From Hyphomicrobiaceae bacterium (lineage in GTDB: Bacteria; Pseudomonadota; Alphaproteobacteria; Rhizobiales; Hyphomicrobiaceae): a stretch of 60,582 bases of DNA. Made by a program: the position numbers and the translations under genes. Positions 17,497-28,353 of the stretch are shown here, piece after piece (within the stretch, counting starts at the first letter, position 1; each line of letters begins with the position of its first letter). The DNA lies in contig JAGRKS010000024.1 of assembly GCA_020442185.1 (NCBI GenBank), positions 10,132 through 70,713 of the forward strand, read 5' to 3'. The notes below the pieces were generated by a model. That model was given only the letters and a program-made list of their open reading frames with translations. It had not been told where the DNA came from and ran no database searches.

Positions 17497-18795
17497 TCAC
17501 CGGGCGAGGACCGCCACCGCCTCGACGTGCGCCGTATAAACGAACTGATCGACTGGCGTGAGCGACTGCAGGCGAAACCCGCCGTCCATCAGAATGCGCA
17601 CATCGCGCGCCAGTGTCGCCGGGTTGCACGAAACGGCGACGGCGAGCGGCACCTTCGACTTCGCAATCATTTCGGCCTGCGCCTTGGCGCCCGCGCGCGG
17701 TGGATCGAAGACGACGGCGTCGAAGCCCTCGAGCTCCTTGCGCGACAGCGGCTCGCGAAAAAGATCGCGCAACTTTGTCTCGATCGGCTTCAAGCCGTCC
17801 GCGCCTCGGGCGGCGAGCCGAAGAGCTGCGAGCGCATCGCCATCGCTATCGACGGCGAGAACGCTCTGGCGCTCGGCAAGTGGAAACGTAAAGGCGCCGA
17901 CGCCCGCAAACAGATCCGCGACGCGCCGCACCTTCTTGCCGAGCGCCCCTGTGATCAGCGCCGCCATCGTGCGCTCGGCGAGCCCCGAGGCCTGCAGGAA
18001 GACGCCGGCCGGAACCACCACACTGGCGCGGCCCATGGCGATGCGCGGCAGATCGCGCTGATAGATGACGTCGCCCGCGTACGAGAACCGCACGATGCCG
18101 CTCAGGCCGTCGAGCGCAGCGACCACGCCCTCGATCACGTCGGCGGTCGCGGCCACGGCAGGCGACGGCGGATCGACCGATGCGTCGATACCGTTGTCGG
18201 CGGCAATCAGCGTGACGCGTGCCTCACCTTCCCACCGCGGCAATGCCGCGAGAACCGGCCGCAGCTTCTCGATCAATTCGGCGAGCGGCGGCGCCAAGAC
18301 CGGACACATGGCGAGGTCGACAATTTCATGGCTCATTGCCTCATGGAAGCCGAACCGGACACCGCCCCGCCCGCGCCGGTCGCGTTTCGCCGACATTATG
18401 GCGCGGCGGCGATCGCCCAGCGCGCCGCGCACCAACTGGCCGATCTCGGTCGTGATGCCACGCTGTGCCAGCGCATCGACGACGAGCTGGCGTTTCCAGG
18501 CAGCATAACGATCGAATTGGAGATGCTGCATGGTGCAACCGCCGCACGTCATGAAGTGGATGCAGGCAGGCGAAACTCGGTCTGGGCTCGCAACCAGCAC
18601 TTCGCCAAGGCGCGCCGAGGCGCCCTCGATCGTCACCCGCACGCGCTCTCCCTCGAGTGCGAACGGAACGTACACGGTGCCCTCGGCTGCGCCGGCCTCC
18701 GGCAGCGTCGCGATGCCATCCCCCTGGCTGCCGAGGCGCGCGATCTCGATCTCGCGCATTCTCGCTGTTCCATCGCCGTCAGCCTCAACCGTCAC
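17497..18795 (-). CDS. class I RNA m5U methyltransferase, RlmD/TrmA (RumA) family
   Basis: A 432-residue SAM-dependent RNA methyltransferase. It has an N-terminal TRAM-like domain, an iron-sulfur cysteine group (CIHFMTCGGCTMQHL, with a further Cys in AMCPVL), and a C-terminal catalytic domain with DLFAGVGAFTFPLA, FDPPRAG, and VSCNPATLARD holding the nucleophilic cysteine. The iron-sulfur cysteines suggest a 23S rRNA (RlmD/RlmC-like) rather than tRNA enzyme. The GTG at 18795 has GGGAG upstream and overlaps the tlyA end by 11 bases; an ATG at 18759 is an alternative. Specificity between RlmC- and RlmD-type sites cannot be decided by eye. Confidence 0.9.
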   Translation of the reverse strand: MTVEADGDGTARMREIEIARLGSQGDGIATLPEAGAAEGTVYVPFALEGERVRVTIEGASARLGEVLVASPDRVSPACIHFMTCGGCTMQHLQFDRYAAWKRQLVVDALAQRGITTEIGQLVRGALGDRRRAIMSAKRDRRGRGGVRFGFHEAMSHEIVDLAMCPVLAPPLAELIEKLRPVLAALPRWEGEARVTLIAADNGIDASVDPPSPAVAATADVIEGVVAALDGLSGIVRFSYAGDVIYQRDLPRIAMGRASVVVPAGVFLQASGLAERTMAALITGALGKKVRRVADLFAGVGAFTFPLAERQSVLAVDSDGDALAALRLAARGADGLKPIETKLRDLFREPLSRKELEGFDAVVFDPPRAGAKAQAEMIAKSKVPLAVAVSCNPATLARDVRILMDGGFRLQSLTPVDQFVYTAHVEAVAVLAR

Positions 18796-19546
18796 GACGT
18801 AAACTCCCGACCAGGTACTCGATATTGCCCTCCTTGCCGGGGAGCGGCGAAGGGATATGCCCGAGACTGCGCCATCCCACCGACTGCAGCCATTGCTCGA
18901 CCGCAACGACCGCCTGTTCACGTGTCTCCGCGTCGCGAATGACGCCACGCTTATCCGCCGCGCCACGACCAGCCTCGAACTGCGGCTTGACCAGCGCAAC
19001 GAGCCAGCACGCGGGCGCCGCCAGCGTCAGCGGGACCGGCAGTGCACGCGCCAGACCAATGAAGCTGACGTCGGCCACAATGGCGCCGATCGGCTCCGGC
19101 ACGTCGGCAGGGGTCAACGCTCGCGCATCAAGGCCTTCGAGATTCGTCACACGCGGATCGGATCGCACATCGGCATGCAGTTGCCCATGCCCCACGTCGA
19201 CGGCATAGACGTGACGAGCGCCGGCCTCCAGCAGAACCTGCGTGAAGCCACCCGTCGATGCGCCGACATCGAGCGCCGCAAGGCCAGCGGGAGACAATCC
19301 GAAGTGCCGCAGCGCCGCGACGAGCTTGGCGCCGCTGCGCGCGACATGGGCGTTGGCCGCCGGCTCGATCGCGACATCGGCGCCATCGCGGACGAGTTGT
19401 CCGGGCTTCGACCCCAGCGCGCCATCAACGACGACCGCGCCGCGCTTGATGAGATCGGCCGCCCGCGCACGGGATTGCACGAGGCCGCGTGCAAGCAGAA
19501 GCTGATCCAATCTCAGGCGCATCTCGTTCTTGATCGTTGGGTTCAC
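18785..19546 (-). CDS. tlyA: TlyA family rRNA 2'-O-methyltransferase
   Basis: A 253-residue protein with an N-terminal S4 RNA-binding domain (about 9-70, LRLDQLLLARGLVQSRARAADLIKRG) and an FtsJ-like methyltransferase domain with LDVGASTGGFTQVLLEAGA as motif I. TlyA-type enzymes methylate 16S and/or 23S rRNA at cytidine 2'-OH and are often mis-named hemolysin. The gene end overlaps the next methyltransferase gene, so the two ribosome-modifying enzymes are likely co-translated. The start at 19546 is ATG. Its neighbourhood with dxs and xseB downstream of a deacylase gene is a recurring pattern in alphaproteobacteria. Confidence 0.93.
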   Translation of the reverse strand: MNPTIKNEMRLRLDQLLLARGLVQSRARAADLIKRGAVVVDGALGSKPGQLVRDGADVAIEPAANAHVARSGAKLVAALRHFGLSPAGLAALDVGASTGGFTQVLLEAGARHVYAVDVGHGQLHADVRSDPRVTNLEGLDARALTPADVPEPIGAIVADVSFIGLARALPVPLTLAAPACWLVALVKPQFEAGRGAADKRGVIRDAETREQAVVAVEQWLQSVGWRSLGHIPSPLPGKEGNIEYLVGSLRRDG

Positions 19547-19668
19547 ATAATGGAACTGCGGTCGCCCGCCGCCCGGGCCCCATTGCGTATGGCTAGATAG
19601 AACGTAAGATCAGGCATCGGCCGACCAGTGTCAGCCGGACCGCCGTCAATCAAAACCGAGGAGACGCC

Positions 19669-20088
19669 ATGAAACCTCGCTTGCTGATCCTGTTGTCCAT
19701 GCTCGCTGTCATGTTTGCCGCTCCAGCCATGGCGCAGACGCCCGCCGCCGACGGTGCCAAGGTCTACTTCATTTCGCCGAAGAATGGCGACGAAATTTCC
19801 GGCCCCGTCGTGGTCAAATTCGGACTTTCCGGTATGGGCGTCGCGCCCGCCGGTGTCGAGAAGCCGAAGACGGGCCATCACCACCTGCTGATCAATACGA
19901 CGTTGACCGATTTCGACAACCCGCTCCCTGCCGATGACAATCACAAGCATTTCGGCGGCGGACAAACGGAAACGACGCTGACACTGGCGCCAGGCAAGCA
20001 CACGCTGCAGCTATTGCTCGGCGATCACAATCACATTCCGCACAAACCGCCGGTGATGAGCGAGGTGATCACCATCACCGTGAAGTAG
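19669..20088 (+). CDS. DUF4399 domain secreted protein
   Basis: A 139-residue periplasmic protein with a clear signal peptide (about 1-22, cut after AMA). The mature part matches the DUF4399 pattern: VYFISPKNGDEISGPVVVKFGLSGMGVAPAG split over two segments, then TGHHHLLIN, HKHFGGGQTE, and LLLGDHNHIPH. The many conserved histidines suggest metal binding, but no activity is established for the family to my knowledge. The ATG at 19669 is preceded by GAGGAGACGCC. It is divergent from tlyA and stands alone on the plus strand. Confidence 0.88.
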   Translation: MKPRLLILLSMLAVMFAAPAMAQTPAADGAKVYFISPKNGDEISGPVVVKFGLSGMGVAPAGVEKPKTGHHHLLINTTLTDFDNPLPADDNHKHFGGGQTETTLTLAPGKHTLQLLLGDHNHIPHKPPVMSEVITITVK

Positions 20089-20625
20089 CGGCTCGTCCGA
20101 ACCAGTCTTCGACGGTCGCCTTGCAGAAGCTCCCGGTTTCCTCGTGGAGCCAGCCGCCTCGGAACATGTTTCTTCGTGGATGCTGGCTCCTCGGGGCCAA
20201 CTGGTCCGCGCGACGATTCCCATCGATCGCCACCGCGCTTATTCCGCCGATCCGCGGCCACCGGCTCGCGGCCGCCAGCGTGTCCGTCATCGCCGACCGC
20301 CCTTTCGGTTCCGTCATCCAGCCCCTCGGCCCTCCGGACCGGTCGCGGAGGCCCGCAATCTTGCCTCTGCGCGGCGGTAGAATCCCAGCTGTTCTGAAAT
20401 CTCACGTGGAAAATGTCGGATCGCGCCAGCTTGCCTCGTTCCTAGTGTTCCGTCTCCGACACTTGGTTCCCCTTGCAGCAAACGGGGACCAAGCGTTCGT
20501 CACGCAACACGAGTGCAGCACAACTGACGTGCCGTGCCCACACTCTGAAAGACCTTGGACCAAACGTCAGAACCGGCACACGCGATCCGACGCACGTTCG
20601 ACCAATCCAGCCAGGAGATCCGATC
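20089..20625. other. 537-bp stretch with no convincing gene
   Basis: Several open frames cross this interval on both strands, but none shows a recognisable domain or family composition. A minus-strand frame ending at 20075, with a possible ATG at 20290, is the least implausible. I treat the region as non-coding leader for the YciI-like gene. Confidence 0.4.
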
Positions 20626-21069
20626 ATGAAGGTCATGGTGATCGTCAAAGCGACGAAGGCTTCCGAAGCCGGCGAAATGCCGAGCGAACAGCTGCTCGCC
20701 GACATGGGAAATTTCAATGAGCAGCTGGCCAAGGCGGGCATCCTGCTCGCTGGCGAAGGGCTGCATCCCTCGACCAAGGGGGCGAGAGTGCGCTTCGCCG
20801 GCAAGGACCGCCTCGTCATCGACGGACCCTTTGCGGAAACCAAGGAATTGATCGCTGGCTTCTGGATCTGGAAGGTCGCATCGCTCCAGGAGGCGATAGA
20901 TTGGGTCAAGCGTTGCCCAAATCCGCACATGGAAGCGAGTGAAATCGAAATTCGACCGGTGTTCGAGGCCGAGGACTTCGGCGAGGCTCTGACGCCCGAG
21001 CTTCGCCAGCAGGAAGAGCGCGTCGCAACCGAGGCAGAGCGCAACGCCGTAGCGCGCGGCGGTGCGTGA
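20626..21069 (+). CDS. YciI-like (DGPF-domain) protein
   Basis: A 147-residue protein of the YciI/DGPF family. The start MKVMVIVKATKASEAG, the segment DRLVIDGPFAETKELIAGFWIWK with the DGPF core, and EAIDWVKRCPNP are all typical. The family has a ferredoxin-like fold, and many members sit next to ECF sigma factor genes. Here no sigma factor gene is adjacent, since the next gene is dxs on the other strand. I chose the ATG at 20626, which has CAGGAGATCC upstream. The C-terminus is a Glu/Arg-rich helix. Function is unknown. Confidence 0.88.
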   Translation: MKVMVIVKATKASEAGEMPSEQLLADMGNFNEQLAKAGILLAGEGLHPSTKGARVRFAGKDRLVIDGPFAETKELIAGFWIWKVASLQEAIDWVKRCPNPHMEASEIEIRPVFEAEDFGEALTPELRQQEERVATEAERNAVARGGA

Positions 21070-21193
21070 GACGGGCCGGCATCGCGGCCGCGCGATTGGC
21101 AAGCGACGCCATATCGAAGCCGTTGCGGAAGCGTGCTCGCACGAACCGGATAGGCGGCTGCCAATCAGGCGCGCAACCGGTCGCGACCGGCGT

Positions 21194-23110
21194 TCAAGCG
21201 CGGTCCGCCCCCTCGCCGACGAGACGCTCGCGGCCGAGCGCGGCGAAGACCGTCTCGACGATTGCGTTCGCGGATAGGCCAGCCGCTTCGTACATCGCGT
21301 CCGGCTTGCCGTGATCGATAAAGATGTCGGGCAGCACTATCGGACGCACTTTGAGCCCGCGATCCAGCAGACCGGCTGACGCGAGGTCGTGGAGCACATA
21401 GCTGCCGAAACCGCCGATCGAACCCTCCTCGATCGTCACCAGCACCTCGTGCTCGCGCGCCAGCCTTCGGATCAGATCGGAATCGATCGGCTTCGCGAAG
21501 CGCGCATCGGCAACCGTCGTCGACAATCCGAACGTCGCCAGTTGGTCCGCCGCCTTCAATGCTTCCGCGAGCCTCGTGCCGAGCGAGACGATTGCAACCT
21601 TCGTCCCCTCGCGCACGATGCGGCCACGGCCGATCTCGAGCACGCGGCCCTCCGCCGGCATCTCGACGCCGACGCCTTCGCCGCGCGGATAGCGCAGTGC
21701 CGAGGGACGGTCATCGATTGCCGCCGCCGTCGCCACCATGTGCCGAAGCTCGGCCTCGTCGGCGGCGGCCATGATCACGAAATCCGGCAGGCATCCGAGA
21801 TAGGCGATGTCGAACGAACCGGCATGCGTCGCACCGTCCGCGCCGACGAGGCCGGCCCGGTCGATTGCGAAACGCACCGGCAGCTTCTGGATCGCGACAT
21901 CGTGCACGACCTGATCGTAGCCCCGCTGCAGAAATGTCGAATAGATGGCCGCGAACGGCTTCAAGCCCTCGGTCGCAAGGCCCGCCGCAAATGTCACGGC
22001 GTGCTGTTCGGCGATGCCGACGTCGAACACGCGGTCCGGAAACTCCTTGCCGAAGTGATCGAGGCCGGTGCCTGATGGCATCGCGGCGGTGACCGCGACG
22101 ATCGACTTGTCCTTGCGCGCCTCCGCGATCAGGCTCTCCGCGAACACCTTGGTGTAGCTCGGTGCGTTCGTGATCGCCTTCACCTGAGCGCCGGTGACGA
22201 CGTTGAATTTGCCGACGCCATGATATTTGTCGTCGGAGGCTTCCGCCGGCGCGTACCCCTTGCCCTTCTTTGTCACGACATGAACGAGGATCGGCCCCTG
22301 GCGCGCGTCGCGCACATTCTTGAGCACGGGCAGAAGCTGGTTGAAATCGTGACCGTCGATCGGGCCGATGTAATAGAAACCCAGTTCCTCGAACCAGGCG
22401 CCGCCCTGCCAGAGATGGCGCGTATATTCCTCGACGCGCGCGGCCCGGCGTTCCCAGCTCTTGGGCAACCGCTTGGCGAGCTGCTTGGCGATGTCGCGAA
22501 CATAAAGATACGTGCCGCTCGATGTGATGCGTGCGAGGTAGGCCGAGAGTGCTCCGGTCGGCGGCGCGATCGACATGTCGTTGTCGTTGAGGACGACGAT
22601 CAGGCGCTCGTCGCGCGCACCCGCGTTGTTCATCGCCTCGTAGGCCATACCCGCAGACATCGCACCGTCGCCGATCACCGCGATGACGTTGTTGTCGCCG
22701 CCCGCCAGATCGCGCGCCACCGCCATGCCGAGACCGGCTGATATCGACGTCGAGGAATGAGCGGCGCCAAAAGGATCGTAGACGCTCTCGGAGCGGCGCG
22801 TGAAACCGGAAAGCCCGCCCGGTTGGCGCAGCGTGCGGATTCGATCGCGGCGGCCGGTCAAAATCTTGTGAGGATATGCCTGGTGGCCGACGTCCCATAT
22901 CAGACGGTCGGCTGGCGTATCGAATACCCAGTGCAGGGCGACCGTCAGCTCGACAACGCCAAGCCCGGCGCCCAGATGACCGCCAGTCACGGACACTGCA
23001 TCGACCAATTCCGTGCGCAATTCATCGGCGAGTTGGGGGAGCTGGGACTCGTCGAGTTTGCGGAGATCTGCCGGCGTATCGACGCCATCGAGGAGAGGCG
23101 TTTTGCTCAC
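21194..23110 (-). CDS. dxs: 1-deoxy-D-xylulose-5-phosphate synthase
   Basis: A 638-residue thiamine-diphosphate enzyme that condenses pyruvate and glyceraldehyde-3-phosphate in the first step of the MEP isoprenoid pathway. Conserved parts are [15 protein letters not shown], the ThDP/Mg motif [46 protein letters not shown] and a C-terminal transketolase domain. The length matches the usual 620-650. I chose the GTG at 23110 ([10 protein letters not shown]), with AAAGG upstream, because a longer frame to 23239 has no conserved sequence. It lies downstream of xseB on the same strand. Confidence 0.96.
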   Translation of the reverse strand: MSKTPLLDGVDTPADLRKLDESQLPQLADELRTELVDAVSVTGGHLGAGLGVVELTVALHWVFDTPADRLIWDVGHQAYPHKILTGRRDRIRTLRQPGGLSGFTRRSESVYDPFGAAHSSTSISAGLGMAVARDLAGGDNNVIAVIGDGAMSAGMAYEAMNNAGARDERLIVVLNDNDMSIAPPTGALSAYLARITSSGTYLYVRDIAKQLAKRLPKSWERRAARVEEYTRHLWQGGAWFEELGFYYIGPIDGHDFNQLLPVLKNVRDARQGPILVHVVTKKGKGYAPAEASDDKYHGVGKFNVVTGAQVKAITNAPSYTKVFAESLIAEARKDKSIVAVTAAMPSGTGLDHFGKEFPDRVFDVGIAEQHAVTFAAGLATEGLKPFAAIYSTFLQRGYDQVVHDVAIQKLPVRFAIDRAGLVGADGATHAGSFDIAYLGCLPDFVIMAAADEAELRHMVATAAAIDDRPSALRYPRGEGVGVEMPAEGRVLEIGRGRIVREGTKVAIVSLGTRLAEALKAADQLATFGLSTTVADARFAKPIDSDLIRRLAREHEVLVTIEEGSIGGFGSYVLHDLASAGLLDRGLKVRPIVLPDIFIDHGKPDAMYEAAGLSANAIVETVFAALGRERLVGEGADRA

Positions 23111-23352
23111 GTCACTTGAACCTTTCGGAACGCTGTTGCGGATCGTCACTGCCTGCTCGCACGTTGACCGCGGCGTGTTTCCATTTGCCGACGATCGTTC
23201 GCCAGCGCCGCTACCGCCGGAACGACAACCCTGCAACAAGTTTATGGCACCAGACGCCGTCTCTCAACCAATTGATTTTCTGTTGTCGGACCGGATCGGG
23301 CGCTCTTTGCGGCGGGGCCCTGCCCCTGGCCGCAGGAGCCTCCCGTCCGGCG

Positions 23353-23628
23353 TCAGCGAACCTCGGGGTCGAGCGGCTCGGTGCCACGTGGGGTTCCGTC
23401 GGCATTGAATGCGAGCTTTTCGACCTTCGCCTCCGCCTGTTTCAGCAGCCGGTCACAGTGCTCTTTCAGCGCTTCGCCACGCTCGTAGAAGGCGATGCTC
23501 TCCTCGAGTTCGACGTCTCCGCGCTCCAGCCGGCCGACGATGCTTTCGAGCTCCTTCAGGGCGCGTTCAAAACTCAACTCGCGGATATCCGCATGCGCTT
23601 TTGCAGGTGTCTTGCCCGCTGTGGTCAT
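23353..23628 (-). CDS. xseB: exodeoxyribonuclease VII small subunit
   Basis: A 91-residue protein with the XseB core [19 protein letters not shown] and [20 protein letters not shown], which forms a short helical hairpin that binds the XseA catalytic subunit in the cytoplasm. Length is normal for the family. I chose the ATG at 23628 (MTTAGKTP); an in-frame start at 23673 would add 15 residues. It lies between the HDAC-like gene and dxs, an arrangement known from many alphaproteobacteria. xseA is not in the window. Confidence 0.94.
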   Translation of the reverse strand: MTTAGKTPAKAHADIRELSFERALKELESIVGRLERGDVELEESIAFYERGEALKEHCDRLLKQAEAKVEKLAFNADGTPRGTEPLDPEVR

Positions 23629-23768
23629 TTCAACGATCCTGTCTTCTGGTCGGTTCAGGCGCCGGTCGCCCAACGTCGCCGACTACCCGACGATGCTCCG
23701 CACTCGAACGACTGCGGTCGTGTCGGCGCTCGATCACTGAACGCATCCGGTCACGTACGGCGTCGCCT

Positions 23769-24719
<951 letters not shown>

Positions 24720-24821
24720 GTTCGGAGCGTTTCCTCGCGTGACGATCGTTGTTTTCCCCGACTCTAGCGAACTCCTTCGCCCCTGTCACAGGGCCGAACG
24801 TCGAGAATGCGCGACGAAGCC

Positions 24822-25706
24822 TCACCCCTGCAGCATGGAAAGCGGCGCCAGCCGTACCCCGGGCGGTGGCTTGCTGTCCGCCGGCACGAAGAAATCGGGC
24901 GCCAGCGGCATCGCCGGATCGAGCCGGTAGCTTTCGAAATCGGTGACGCCGCCGACCTCGTGCAGGAAGGTGTCGTCGATGAGGAAGTTGCCGGAGAATT
25001 CGCGTGCGCTCTGGGAAAAGATCAAATGCGCGGCATCGGCGAGAATGTCCGGCGAACGGCTCATCCGCATCAGCTTGTCGCCGCCGAGGATGTTCTGGAT
25101 CGCCGACGTTGCGATCGTCGAGCGCGGCCACAGCGCATTGACCGCGATACCTTTCGGTTTCAGCTCGTCGGCAAGCCCCAGGACACAGAGGCTCATGCCG
25201 TATTTCGCGATCGAATATGCGACGTGCCCGGAGAACCACTGCGGCTTCATGTCGAGCGGCGGCGAGAGCATCAGCACGTGCGGATTGGCCGACTTCTCGA
25301 GATACGGCAGACAGGCCTTGGTCGTGATGAGCGTGCCGCGCGTGTTGACACCGAACATCAGGTCAAATCGCTTCGGATCGGTCTTCTCGAGCGGCGTTAA
25401 AGAAATCGCCGAGGCGTTGTTGACGCAAATGTCGATGCCGCCGAACCGTTCCGCCGTGCGCTCGACCGCGTCCGCGAGCTGGGCCTCGTCGCGGATGTCG
25501 CAGACGAGTGCCAACGCCTTGCCGCCCGCCTTCTCGATCTCTTCGGCCGCGGTGTAGATCGTCCCCTCGAGCTTGGGGTGCGGCTCGGCGGTTTTCGCCG
25601 CTATTGCGACGTTGGCGCCGTCACGCGCCGCGCGGATGCCGATGGCAAGGCCGATACCGCGGCTCGCGCCTGTGATGAAGAGGGTCTTGCCTTGGAGGCT
25701 TGCCAT
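24822..25706 (-). CDS. short-chain dehydrogenase/reductase (HSDL2-like)
   Basis: A 294-residue NAD(P)-dependent SDR. The cofactor motif TGASRGIG is at about 12-19, NNASAI mid-protein, and the active-site pattern SGHVAYSIAKYGMS gives Tyr-x-x-x-Lys. The stretch NALWPRSTIATSAIQN and the tail with SGNFLIDD place it with the hydroxysteroid-dehydrogenase-like 2 group found in peroxisomal and bacterial fatty-acid metabolism. I chose the ATG at 25706 (MASLQGKTL), preceded by GGGAAAC; an ATG 12 bases upstream is also possible. Substrate is unknown. It is followed by the HDAC gene. Confidence 0.92.
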   Translation of the reverse strand: MASLQGKTLFITGASRGIGLAIGIRAARDGANVAIAAKTAEPHPKLEGTIYTAAEEIEKAGGKALALVCDIRDEAQLADAVERTAERFGGIDICVNNASAISLTPLEKTDPKRFDLMFGVNTRGTLITTKACLPYLEKSANPHVLMLSPPLDMKPQWFSGHVAYSIAKYGMSLCVLGLADELKPKGIAVNALWPRSTIATSAIQNILGGDKLMRMSRSPDILADAAHLIFSQSAREFSGNFLIDDTFLHEVGGVTDFESYRLDPAMPLAPDFFVPADSKPPPGVRLAPLSMLQG

Positions 25707-25888
25707 TGTGTTTCCCATTCCCTGTCGTTCGTCGGTCCTGCTTGATATGCGCCGCGTCGCGCTTCGGCGCCAAGCGAGCCGTGCCTGACGATTGCGGCCC
25801 TGGAGATTAACGTGACGCCGCCGCCGGGTCAGCGACCAATTGACTTTGGACCCAGGCGATGCCGGCGCCCCCAAGTGAGAAAGGCAGG

Positions 25889-27475
25889 CTAGCCTCTCGC
25901 CGCGGAGAAGCGGCCGAACACCCAGTAAAGAAACCGGAACGGCGCCGTCACGATCCACCAGACCTGTTGCAGCGCCCCCGCGATGATCGCCCACACCCCG
26001 GCCGGGATACCGACAAGCGGCAAGAAAACGAACAGGAAGGCCAAGCCCCTGACAGCTCGTGCCGCAAGGAACCCGAGCCGCCCCTGATACTCGCCGCGCT
26101 CCTCAGGCGGCCAAATGCGGCGCCACCAGCTCCGCGCCAGGGAGAGGCCGGCAAGTCCCAACACGACACCGGCCAGATAAAGGGCCTGCAAGATGAACGG
26201 GACACCCGGTACGATGCGGCGATCGAGTTCCGTCTGCCGGTCCTCGTCGACGAGGTCGAGCTTGATCGCCTCGGTGACGACATTGCCCGCCACATGCGCG
26301 ACGATATCGTCGGTCCAATCCCCGAACACACTACCGACGGGGCTTGCCGAAACGCCTGTCGGCCGGATGTCGAACCGCGCTCGCCCAAGCGCATTGTCGC
26401 TCGTCTCGATCATCAGTTGCCCGCGCCCCGCCCCCAACGCATCGAGGAAATCCGCGAACGTCGCGCGGTTCAACGCCTTGGCGAGACCGCTGATCTCGAC
26501 CTTCTGCCACAACCAGTTGCGGCCACCCGGTTGCCAGGGACGCGCGGCCTCGAGGATGACGAGGTTGACATCGCCATTGCGAGCGGCGGCGCTCAGGTCC
26601 TCCAGCAGTATGGACCTTTCCGGCCCCGTCGCCGGCTGGAAGTGGAGATAGCGGCCATCGGTCCGGCCGGTGACGATCACGGTCTGCCCTCGCACGGCCT
26701 TGAGCCCGGCTGCGAGCTTCCAAGGGTCCACCCGGTCGACGAGTGCCGCCTTGGTCGTCGGGTCGAGCCGCGGCATCACCGGCAGCGTCTGCGCCGCTCC
26801 CGGCTCCAGCGACACGACACGAAGGCTCGATTTTCGCAACGGACGACCGAGTTGCCACATCGCCTCATCGAAGTGGCGGCGGTCACCGAGCTTCAGCAAC
26901 ACGTTCGGCTTCACTTCCGCAACGAGGGCGCCGTCGGGCTTCCCGCCGTGCCGCTTGAGCGGAAGGTGCTTCGTCCCCGAAATCAGGTAGAGATCCGAAT
27001 TGGCCGGCAGATCTCTCAGCGCCGCCTCGCGCGTGAAAACCGTCTCCTCGTCGAGGTAGAGACTGAGGCGGGGCTGGCCGGAAGCCACCCGGTCTGGTGC
27101 CAGGTTGTCGGCGACCCGCGCCAACTCGCTCGGTGACGCGGCCGTGAAGACTTCGCCGTCGCGATTGACGAATTTCCAATGGCCTTCGGGTGTTGCATGG
27201 GCCGCGAGCGCCAGGCCTTTGGTGTCTGCCGGCAGCGATTTCAGATGGTGCGCAAGCCCGGCCACGTTGTCGATGCCCGATCCGGCATGGCGCGCGGCGC
27301 TGCCGCCTGCGTCACTGGCTTCCCGCACGAGCTTGGTCAGCCAGCCGGCCCGCGCGGGATCGGAAGGAAAAGCGCTAAAGGCCGCGAGAATTGCGGCCAT
27401 GATCGCCGTGCCGAACGCACCCATCGAGGTCTGCGGCCGGCGCCATTCGCCATCCTTCACCGTCCTCCGGTTCAT
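25889..27475 (-). CDS. uncharacterised secreted/membrane-anchored protein, 528 aa
   Basis: I do not recognise this protein. It has a probable signal peptide (about 15-45, ending near DPARAG), a long soluble region of about 380 residues, and three hydrophobic segments near the C-terminus (about 427-447, 476-500, 505-520). The soluble region is mixed alpha/beta with SDLYLISGTKHLPLKRHGG, GQTVIVTGRTDGRYLHF and NLVILEAARPWQPG. The topology suggests a large periplasmic domain held by C-terminal helices. I chose the ATG at 27475 (MNRRTVKDG); the frame extends to 27574, into the 3' end of the enoyl-CoA hydratase gene. It lies 76 bases behind that gene on the same strand. Confidence 0.75.
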   Translation of the reverse strand: MNRRTVKDGEWRRPQTSMGAFGTAIMAAILAAFSAFPSDPARAGWLTKLVREASDAGGSAARHAGSGIDNVAGLAHHLKSLPADTKGLALAAHATPEGHWKFVNRDGEVFTAASPSELARVADNLAPDRVASGQPRLSLYLDEETVFTREAALRDLPANSDLYLISGTKHLPLKRHGGKPDGALVAEVKPNVLLKLGDRRHFDEAMWQLGRPLRKSSLRVVSLEPGAAQTLPVMPRLDPTTKAALVDRVDPWKLAAGLKAVRGQTVIVTGRTDGRYLHFQPATGPERSILLEDLSAAARNGDVNLVILEAARPWQPGGRNWLWQKVEISGLAKALNRATFADFLDALGAGRGQLMIETSDNALGRARFDIRPTGVSASPVGSVFGDWTDDIVAHVAGNVVTEAIKLDLVDEDRQTELDRRIVPGVPFILQALYLAGVVLGLAGLSLARSWWRRIWPPEERGEYQGRLGFLAARAVRGLAFLFVFLPLVGIPAGVWAIIAGALQQVWWIVTAPFRFLYWVFGRFSAARG

Positions 27476-27551
27476 TTCGACCCCGCCCGCACATTCCGCC
27501 TGCCTCCACCGCGCGCCGTCCGCGGTCTGGCGGCAACCGATGGTCGGTCGA

Positions 27552-28328
27552 TCATGCACCACGAATTCGTGCAAAATCCGGGCGACGCTTTTCGATGAAG
27601 GCCCGAAAGGCTTCCGCCGCTTCCGGCGAACGCAACTGGCGGGCGAAAATTGCCGCCTCCGCCTCGACAGCGGCGGATACCGCCGTCGGATCGCCGCGCA
27701 TCAACCGGCGCGCCGCGGCCAGCGCCTCCGGCGGCTTCTGCGCCAGGGCCTCGCCGACAGCCAGAATGCGGGGAGCAAGTTCATCGGCTGGCACGACGGC
27801 ATTGACGAGCCCTGCTTCGCGCATCCGCTCGGCGTCGAACGATGCGCCGAGCACCAGCAGCTCGAACGCGCGCGGATGACCGATGCGCCTCGGTCCCAGC
27901 AGGCTCGACGCCGCCTCGGGAACAAGGCCAAGGTCGAGAAACGGCGTGCGGAACGTTGCACGCTCGCTCGCCAGTACGAAATCGCAGTGAAACAGCAGGG
28001 TCGTGCCGATACCGACCGCGAGGCCATCGACGCCGGCCAGCATCGGCTTCTCGACCAGCGGCAGCAGCCTGACGAAGCGGATGATGGCTTGCATCACACC
28101 ACCGTCGCCGCTCGCCGACGCAACGAACTCGCCGATATCGTTGCCCGCCGAGAACACGCCATCGCCGCCGAGAAACGCATGCGCCGTGATCGCCGGATCG
28201 CGATCGCCAGCTTCGAGCGCATCCGCAAGGGCGGTGTACATCGCGGCCGTCAGTGCATTCTTCTTTTCCGGCCGGTTGAAACGCAGAACCTGCGTCGCGC
28301 CGTGCCGTGTTATCTCGATATCGCCCAT
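27552..28328 (-). CDS. enoyl-CoA hydratase/isomerase family protein
   Basis: A 258-residue crotonase-fold enzyme. The CoA-binding and oxyanion region is seen in FNRPEKKNALT, VFSAGNDIGEF and DGLAVGIGTTLLFHCDFVLAS, and the acidic residue of the active site lies in LDLGLVPEAASSLLG. It hydrates or isomerises enoyl-CoA thioesters in the cytoplasm. I chose the ATG at 28328, preceded by GGGGATCG. It follows the acyl-CoA dehydrogenase gene by 25 bases, so the two are likely one operon for fatty acyl-CoA breakdown, the two enzymes acting in sequence. Confidence 0.92.
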   Translation of the reverse strand: MGDIEITRHGATQVLRFNRPEKKNALTAAMYTALADALEAGDRDPAITAHAFLGGDGVFSAGNDIGEFVASASGDGGVMQAIIRFVRLLPLVEKPMLAGVDGLAVGIGTTLLFHCDFVLASERATFRTPFLDLGLVPEAASSLLGPRRIGHPRAFELLVLGASFDAERMREAGLVNAVVPADELAPRILAVGEALAQKPPEALAAARRLMRGDPTAVSAAVEAEAAIFARQLRSPEAAEAFRAFIEKRRPDFARIRGA

Positions 28329-28353
28329 CGATCCCCGCTCGACGTTGCAACTG

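Noticed and set aside
17527..18942. Long plus-strand frame over the RlmD-type methyltransferase gene
   Set aside because: Antisense shadow of a gene with iron-sulfur and SAM motifs.
20075..20317. Minus-strand frame of about 70-80 residues overlapping the end of the DUF4399 gene
   Set aside because: A binding-site-like AAAGGG lies upstream of an inner ATG, but composition is not convincing and no domain is seen. Left as unresolved.
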